64,000 bases of DNA from positions 2,959,019-3,023,018 of the forward strand of contig CM030932.1 in assembly GCA_018136815.1 (NCBI GenBank). The letters run 5' to 3'. Under the pieces are notes generated by a model, which searched no databases, was not told where the DNA came from, and worked only from the letters and a program-made list of their open reading frames with translations. Position 1 is the first letter of the stretch, and each line of letters starts with the position of its first letter. This document shows positions 52,939 through 64,000 of this stretch, piece by piece. The position numbers and the translations under genes were made by a program. The DNA is from Isochrysis galbana. Taxonomy: Eukaryota > Haptophyta > Isochrysidales > Isochrysidaceae.

Positions 52939-53044
52939 GAGGCATGCCAGGAGCATCAGTGGTTCCTCCCCTACGGCAGGGGAGGAGTGGAGAGAAGGGG
53001 GGGCTCGTGACCCCCCATGGGTGAACTAATTATAAACTTAGTTG
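52939..53044 (-). mobile_element. 5'-end fragment of the GC-rich dispersed element
   Basis: About 105 bp matching 46555-46654, ending taaacttagttg, with the G-rich hairpin slightly altered. The 3' remainder is absent. Confidence 0.65.
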
Positions 53045-53524
53045 ATGGCGACCAATCATAAGATTAGTTGATTTAACCCCTATTAGTATTAGAACAATAG
53101 ATTGAGTTATCGAGTTATCTTAGTTGCAAATCTGACGGGGCAATCATACAAACTTTTACGAATGCCGACAAGCCTTCTAGGTCAGCCGGGGATAGGTTGG
53201 AGGGGCGGGGTTGTGTGTGGATGCATCGTGTCTTTTTGGTTGATTGAGACTTCCTCTCTCCCCACCAAGGAGAAAATACAACACGATGCCGTGTGACCTA
53301 TGCACATACGTGTGGCGTGTGCGTGACATGCGGCACTAAGCAGCATCCGAAAGGACACAGATGGATGGACAATCCACACCAGCTCCTTCCGGCCCCGCCC
53401 CGACCGTCGAATGCACGTCGGCTTGCAAAGCTGGGGCTCCAGTTCCCATGATACCTTCGGCAATCAAGTCCATGCATGCACGAGGCACCACTCCATGCAT
53501 AAATTGGGGCGAGATTCGTGAGCG
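53045..53524. other. Intergenic, no gene recognised
   Basis: Downstream flank of the desaturase gene. Overlapping frames on both strands look like chance openings. Confidence 0.35.
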
Positions 53525-54533
53525 TCACTCCATATCCGCCGCATCGAAGGCAAACCGCTCGTTGGTCCAAGAGCGTGGCTGCACGCCATTGATGGAATGG
53601 ATGATTCTCTCAAGGAACGGAAAGAAGCCCACTGCATCAAGCGCGGCGTTACAATGACCCGACACAATGCAATAGTTGGTGTCAAACGGCGATTTGTGGT
53701 GCGCCAAGTGATTCTTCCGTGAGACTACGGCGCCGATGGCCTGGAGGGACTCGGCAAGTGGCAGCGCGTCTCGTGGAAGTGTGTGCGACCACTTGTGAAG
53801 CTCCTGCATCGCAACGGGGCCACGTTCCAGGGTAAGTGCGCGTGCGCTTCCCAATTCAACAAGGCACATAGAGCAACGGCAGAGAGCAGGCCTCGGCGGC
53901 AACTGGACTTCTCACCTGCGCGAGGATGATGAAAGACATGGCGACGGCACCGAAAATGAGGGCGCTTGGGGCGGAGACGAACAAGAGCCATGCTGCGAGC
54001 GGCGGCATTGTCGCGAGGCACGACTGGTGCAGGTTGTTGCACGTCTGCCTGTGCGTGATTGTCCAAGGCCGCTCGTGGTGACCCTGGAACGCTTCAATCT
54101 GGCGGCCAAATACAGGCGTCTGCGCGTTGCCATAGTTGTCCATCGCCCAATGGTACACCCCCGAGCCGAAGTCGGCAAATTCGTACCCAAGTAAGACCGC
54201 GAGGACGTACTTGGTGAGTGCAGCGGCAGTGAGCGGCAGCATGGCTGCGGCGACCGCAGCCTTGACGAGAAGGGCAAAGGCAAGGGATGCGGCACCTGCA
54301 CAGATGATCCTATGCTCCTTTGTTGACTCGAGCACGTCGCCCGCCTGCAGAGGTTTGAAGTACTGTGTCGCAGGCCGCAGCTTTCTTCTCTCGCTCTCGG
54401 CAGCAAGCGGCTGAGTGCTGCTCATGCGGACGGAGGTGAGCGCGCAGCGGGAGGGGCGTGGCGAGCCGACGTGGACACCGCGCGAGCATACAAGCAGCAG
54501 CGCCAGCAAGATCACCCTCAGCGGCGAGCACAT
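53525..54533 (-). CDS. FAD4/Kua-type lipid desaturase (TMEM189 domain)
   Basis: Two exons, 54533-53916 and 53803-53525, with a 112-bp phase-0 intron (GTGAGA...ATGCAG), giving 298 residues. Closest by recognition to plant FAD4, which makes the trans double bond of plastid phosphatidylglycerol; the same fold includes animal plasmanylethanolamine desaturase. Histidine and core motifs: YHWAMDNYG (127-135), QGHHERPWTIT (150-160), LHKWSH (208-213) and NHLAHH (237-242) followed by NYCIVSG, the set expected for a di-iron site. Residues 1-20 are a signal peptide (MCSPLRVILLALLLVCS), followed by a basic Ser/Pro segment before the conserved region, consistent with bipartite import into a complex plastid. 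An in-frame ATG at 54602 would add 23 low-complexity residues and is less likely. Confidence 0.88.
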
Positions 54534-54539
54534 GAGAGA

Positions 54540-54860
54540 GAAGGGGCGGGGGAGGGAGAGGGGGAGGGGGAGGGGGAGGGGGAGGGGGAGGGAGAGCAAC
54601 AAAGAGAAGCAGAGGAGAAAGGAGAGGAGAGAGGAGAGAAGATAACATAGAGAGAGAGAGAAGACAAGGCGAGGATCAAGGAGGACAACAAAAAGAGAAA
54701 GAAGAGAAAGAGAGAGAAGAGAGAGGGAGAAGTAGAAGAATAGAGATTAAGCAGAGTAAGAGAGAGAAGAGACGGGAGGATATTGAAGAAAAAATACTCC
54801 TACGAGGGAGATACAGAGAGAAAGAGGAAGAAGAGAGGGGAAAGAGGGGGAGAGGATATA
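54540..54860 (-). promoter_or_regulatory. Pyrimidine-rich (coding strand) upstream region of the desaturase
   Basis: GA-rich plus strand, including seven GGGGGA units at 54550-54595, directly upstream of the start codon. Confidence 0.3.
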
Positions 54861-57151
54861 TGGACATGGCCGCGGCGCGCTCTCTCCCGCGGCCGCACCC
54901 TCGTGCACCCCCCTACATAGCTAGCCTTTCTTTACTTCTTTACTCGCATCGCGTGGAATCTGTGTGGCAACTCTAAATCTAAAAAGAACTCCTTAATATT
55001 CTCACCACGCGCGCGGCCATGACTCTGCCACCCTAGACCCTAGAAGCTAGAAGGGAAATACGGTGCTGAGGCCTGCTAATACGGCCGAACACGAATATAG
55101 TTGGCCTCTAGCCAAACCTAGTCTACTGCTCCAAATTTCTAAAAAAATGCCGGTGTGGGTGTGGGCGGGACACCCGGACACCCGAGTTCAGCACCGGGCG
55201 CTGAATGTGAATGTGAATGTGGTAGGAAAAGTGATCGAAGACAAGCTCCACAGAGTTGGTCATGGGGAGAGCTAAGAGCTAAGGTTGAATGGGAGGTGGA
55301 GATGGTTTGCTTCAGTTGGCAGTTGGTGGCGGGATGTGTAAAAAACTCACCACACGCTATAATGGATAATGGAGGCATGGAGGCATGAATGACCGCCAGA
55401 GTGAGAGTCCTAGAAATCTATGGATTTTCTAGGACGTGGACGTGGTCCTAGTTCCTAGTTTCTAGGACGGAATTTGAAGTTCGGAACTTCTTGTCCGCCC
55501 CAAGTAGTAGTAGCGCACGAGGGACGAGGGGAGTCGCCGTAAGATAGGTTCGAGAGTCGAGAGTCGAGAGGCGAGAGGGGAAAGGCGAAGGAGTGGAGAG
55601 TGGAGGCGTGGTTGCATAGCAGAAGCACACGGTCACGCACGAGGCGAGAATTATGACAGGGCTTGTGCGGCTTGTTTTTCCTTTTTGAAACAAGCCTGTA
55701 GCAAACGAAAAGAGGAAGCGGAGAGCGATCGCTCTCCCCTACTGCCGACCGTCCCGACCCTCTCCTCTCCCACGAGCCTGCGGCACGCGCCCAAGATGCG
55801 CGAGCGCCTGTGGCCTGCTCTCGGTATCTTCATATTCAAGGGGGGGGGGCGCCAGTGGGGGGGAACGCTGCGGAAACAACGTACGATGAGAAACTATGGA
55901 GAAGAGAACCTGACTTAGACCACCGAGAGCAAACAAGAGAGCACACACATACGCACAATCATCACCAAGCAGAGAAGGCGCATCTATCGACCATCGATCA
56001 CGCAGAAGAAGCACGCGGCGACGAGGGCCGCGAGCACCACGATGAAAACAGGATGGTTACGCACGTCACACCACCATGAACAAACGGGAATCATCAGTGA
56101 GGACGCGACATGGCACACCAGACAAAAGCGAGACCAACCAATACAACACACGACACGCGCAAACACAGGGTGGGCGAGGGTTGGCCAGACACAAGCGCGA
56201 GTGTGCGAAGAGCGGTTCACTCGCTGATCGCTGAACACAGTAGGCGCGCATTATGGAGGCGTCCCAGGCGCGTCTCTTGTACATCCACCTCACACGCCAA
56301 CCCCCGCCTCGAAAAAGCCATCAACCGCCCGAGGTCACGCAAGCGAGGGCTGCTCGAGCTCATGGGGAGATCATCAACTGCACAGCGAGCTTCCTTTCTG
56401 CACGGATTCGGCGCGTCGAAGATTACCGGGGAAGAGAGAGGGAGGCAAATAACAACTTCTCGAGGATGGCATCGACGCTGTCGGGCACCTAACTTGCACA
56501 AGCCTCCAGACTGGCTGGGACCGTCCTAGGGGCCAGCGATGCGCTGAAGGGCGGGTTGATAAAACGCACCGCGTGAGCTATCAAGTCAGGCGCTGCTTAA
56601 GCACCCAAGCCCATTGGAGAGGCGGCGAGCGCATGACACCAGCTGCACAACGGGAGCGAGTCGCTCGACACTCATGCAGCTGACGTAGATGAGACCAGCG
56701 TGCACAGACGACACAAGGTGACATGGGCGTAATCAGCATTGGCCTCAGAGGCCTCGAGAGATGTCGACGCAGGCCGGTTACGTCCCGGGTTGCACATCGG
56801 AGCGAAGCCGCGGCCGATTGGTCGTCGACAATCGAATTTTCCTCGTGCCCACAGCACTTCAGCCGGCCACATGCCAAAACGGGAGGCTGCGCAGACGGGA
56901 AAGGGGGGCATGTGAGCACCGGGGGCCAATGCAACGAATCTGGAGGACGAGCACATAAGGCCATCTCTTGGCGTGCAGAACACAGCGAGTCTCGGTAGGA
57001 TCAATTGGAATTCGGTTTCGGCGCAGCAGGGAGGGCCCTTCTAGCCACCTCAATGGCTCCTCATTGACTCTTCGGCGCGGAGTCTCGCGCGCGCTCTCGG
57101 GAACGGTGGGTGGGTGGGTGGGTGGGGGGATGCTCACCATGACACCGGCAC
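54861..57151. other. Intergenic, no firm gene
   Basis: Positions 54970-55015 match LINE/GC-element 3' ends (agaactccttaatattctc). A perfect 9-bp stem ggcttgttt/aaacaagcc lies near 55670-55700. On the minus strand at 55985-56050 a hydrophobic stretch (VFIVVLAALVAACFF) ends at a stop and could be the tail of a small membrane protein, but I cannot find its start with confidence. Confidence 0.4.
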
Positions 57152-59212
57152 TCAGGGAAAAGTGCTTCCCCACGAGGGCGTGGACGCCGCCGTGGTGGTG
57201 GTTCCGAGTGCGAGGCCTGTGCTGGGGAAGCCACTGCTGAATGAGTTGGATGTCTCAGCGCTCGGAAGCCCACCCATTGGCATCGACACCATGGGCAGCG
57301 AAGCCGCAGGCGTAGACGACGCGAGCGACAGGGACGCCATGGATGAGGCGAGGGAGGAGGCGCCGCCGGTTGAGGCGACACCCATGAGCGGCAGCGGCAC
57401 GGGCGGGGTGGAGGAGGCCACGGCCGGCGCCGGACCCGCCAGCTCGGGCGGGCACTCCCAAGAAGAGGTACCCGTCGCGGTGTTGTAGAAGTACTTGAGC
57501 CCGTCGGGCGTGTGGTGCTCAGTCCACCCCGAATTGTTGAGAGGCGCCGACGCGGCAGCCGTCGGTGGTGGGGGGATGGACGCGTCGGCGCCGGATGAGA
57601 TGCCGCCGTAGCCCATGGCAGGCTGCTGCTGCTGCTGCTTGCGCTGTTGCGGCTGCGAGTGTTGCTGGTATTGGTTCAAACCTTGCTGCGATTGCTGCTG
57701 CTGCTGCGGGAAGTTGTAGCCCGCGCCGGGTTGCCCCATCTGAGCCATCATCCACGGTGGGTAGCCACCCATGCCGCCCGGCCCGCCCGGCAGCGACCCC
57801 AAGCCGCCAAGGTTCCATTGTGCCATTGGCCAGCCGCCCGGAGGGACCCCGCTCTGTCCGCCGGGGCCGCCGGGCCAGAGCGGAGGGCCCCCGGGCCAGC
57901 CGCCGTAGCGGCCGCCACCGCCGTACATGCTGTTTGCCCCATTGTTGCGATTCTTGGGAGGATCCGCGTAGCGGACTACCAAAGGCAGCTCGCCCGCCTT
58001 CATCGCGTACTTGCCGTGGAGAGAGTTGATGGCGACCACGCATGACTGAGAGGCGGTGAAAGCCAATGAGCGAAGGCAGCGCGTGGTGGGAGGTCAAGCG
58101 AAGTCGAGGTGTCGGGTCGGAGAGGGGAAGGAGAGGGGCTTTTGCGCGGCGCACCTGCGGGGAGGCGTAGCGCACAAAGGCGCAGCCGCGCTGCCCTTCC
58201 TGCGCCCCGTACTTAGAGGCGAGTATGTAGACGTCCTGCACATCTCCATATGACCCAAAGAGCGCCCTGAGCTCTTTCTCGCCGCAGCCGCTTGGCACGC
58301 CGCCAACGAAGAGCTTGTTCTCGGCGTTGGTCTGGCCACGCTCGCCCGCGTTCGGCCCCGAGTCCGCGAATCGCACCTGGTCGTGGTCGCACGGGGTGGG
58401 GTTCCCGGTGAAGGAGGATGGAGGGCATCGAGCAGAGAGCTCAGGCGGCCCGCCGTAGGCGCACACACTGCCTTGCAGCTCAGGCAGTGCTCCACTGGTG
58501 CGGGAAACGCCCGGCGTGCTCGCTAGTCCTCGAGGACGGCTCCTAAGCACGGTCCCGGCACAATCAGTGCCGTGCGGCGCTGCGCGCGTCACAGCTCTAG
58601 CACCTGAAGCGGATTCCTCAGAGGTGGCAGCGAACGCTGATTGTGCAGGGCGGCAATTGCGGCCTGCGCAGCCGGCATGCCATTGAACTTGACGAAGCAG
58701 CATCCCTGGTGTTCGGAGTAGAGGGGAAGCGGTCGCAAGTGAGCCAGATGGACGGACTCGCGCCGGCGCGCCCGCGGGAAGCCGCCAGGTAGCGCAGTGT
58801 CTGCGCACGAGTCTCACACACAGCACATCTCCCTCGCACCTGGTGCATGCCCGAGCGGCGGTCACGCAGGATGACGATCTCGGCGATGTCTCCGAATTCT
58901 TGGAAGACTGTGGTGTGGGGAGAAGTCACCTAGTCAGTCCACCGCCCCGCGCACGTGCCGCCATCTGCTAGAAAAGCCCAAGATCGTGGCGCACGGACCC
59001 CCACGCCTTCAGCGCCCCTCTCTCTCGTTCTCTTCTCTCTCTCTCCCCCCCCCCCCCCCCCCCCTTCTCCCATGTGTGCTGGGTGCGCGCGTGGCATGCT
59101 TGTGCGTGTGCGCCCTTCCGCTCTTACCCTCCCTCACTCCATCCTCTTCGAGCGTCTTGGGTATCTGCCCGACGAAGAGCTTAACGACCTCGGTGCGCGG
59201 TGCGCTCGCCAT
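57152..59212 (-). CDS. FCA-like RNA-binding protein (RRM-RRM-WW)
   Basis: Five exons: 59212-59128, 58907-58840, 58705-58604, 58376-58155 and 58045-57152, giving 456 residues. All introns are GT-AG (220, 134, 227 and 109 bp) and phases agree. RRM1: KLFVGQIP (11-18) and GCCFVKFN (52-59). RRM2: KLFVGGVP (106-113) and RGCAFVRYA near 150. After a Gly/Pro- and Gln-rich linker comes a WW domain (W333 to W355, WTEHHTPDGLKYFYN). This order and spacing, and the phrases LHNQ..LPP and VRYADPPK, match plant FCA, which acts in alternative polyadenylation and chromatin silencing; CELF proteins share the RRMs but lack the WW. Nuclear RNA-processing role is inferred from family. The Ser/Thr-rich C-terminus is poorly conserved. 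Confidence 0.88.

Positions 59213-64000
<4,788 letters not shown>

Overview
This window is nuclear DNA of a GC-rich, photosynthetic, probably flagellated single-celled eukaryote. The evidence is spliced genes with short introns of about 95-670 bp, a plant-type ketol-acid reductoisomerase, a FAD4-like (plastid lipid) desaturase, a protein with repeats typical of flagellar proteins, and a heavy load of non-LTR retrotransposons. A haptophyte or a similar alga with complex plastids is my best guess, but nothing here proves it.

Host genes in order: a secreted hypothetical protein (5.2 kb, +); a NAK/AAK1-like protein kinase (8.5-10.1 kb, -); a very small hydrophobic protein (11.1 kb, -); a 1,203-residue coiled-coil protein in three exons (17.4-21.3 kb, -); nicotinamide phosphoribosyltransferase in five exons (24.6-27.5 kb, +); a 982-residue protein with repeated [CT]FxPxID motifs in two exons (35.9-39.0 kb, -); a small acidic protein (41.1 kb, -); an ankyrin/six-TM TRP-type channel in two exons (42.3-45.2 kb, +); a signal-peptide protein (48.5-49.0 kb, -); a FAD4/Kua-type desaturase in two exons (53.5-54.5 kb, -); an FCA-like RRM-RRM-WW RNA-binding protein in five exons (57.2-59.2 kb, -); and the 5' two-thirds of ketol-acid reductoisomerase (62.3 kb to the window end, +). 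The genes do not form one pathway. Most have a pyrimidine-rich tract upstream of the start codon, and 13 of 15 deduced introns begin GTG.

The rest is mainly mobile DNA. A short-LTR Ty1/copia-like element lies at 1.8-4.0 kb, beside a second partial copy. One LINE family (ORF1 with CCCH-type zinc-binding motifs; ORF2 with endonuclease, reverse transcriptase and a C-terminal zinc-binding region) is represented by broken copies at 10.5-17.0, 28.9-34.6 and 50.2-51.7 kb. A GC-rich dispersed element of about 760 bp is present in four long copies (23.1, 28.2, 45.9 and 49.4 kb) and several fragments. It shares its 3' terminal sequence with the LINEs, so it looks like their non-autonomous partner. Two of its copies have exact target-site duplications, and one copy contains a nested LINE with its own duplication. 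The LINE sense strand ends in oligo-T, not oligo-A.

Other notable structures are two abutting perfect palindromes (39.65-39.84 kb), an array of hairpin-bearing repeats (52.0-52.9 kb), an AT-rich island with three diverged tandem units beside a 100-N assembly gap (21.4-22.1 kb), and several long inverted repeats.
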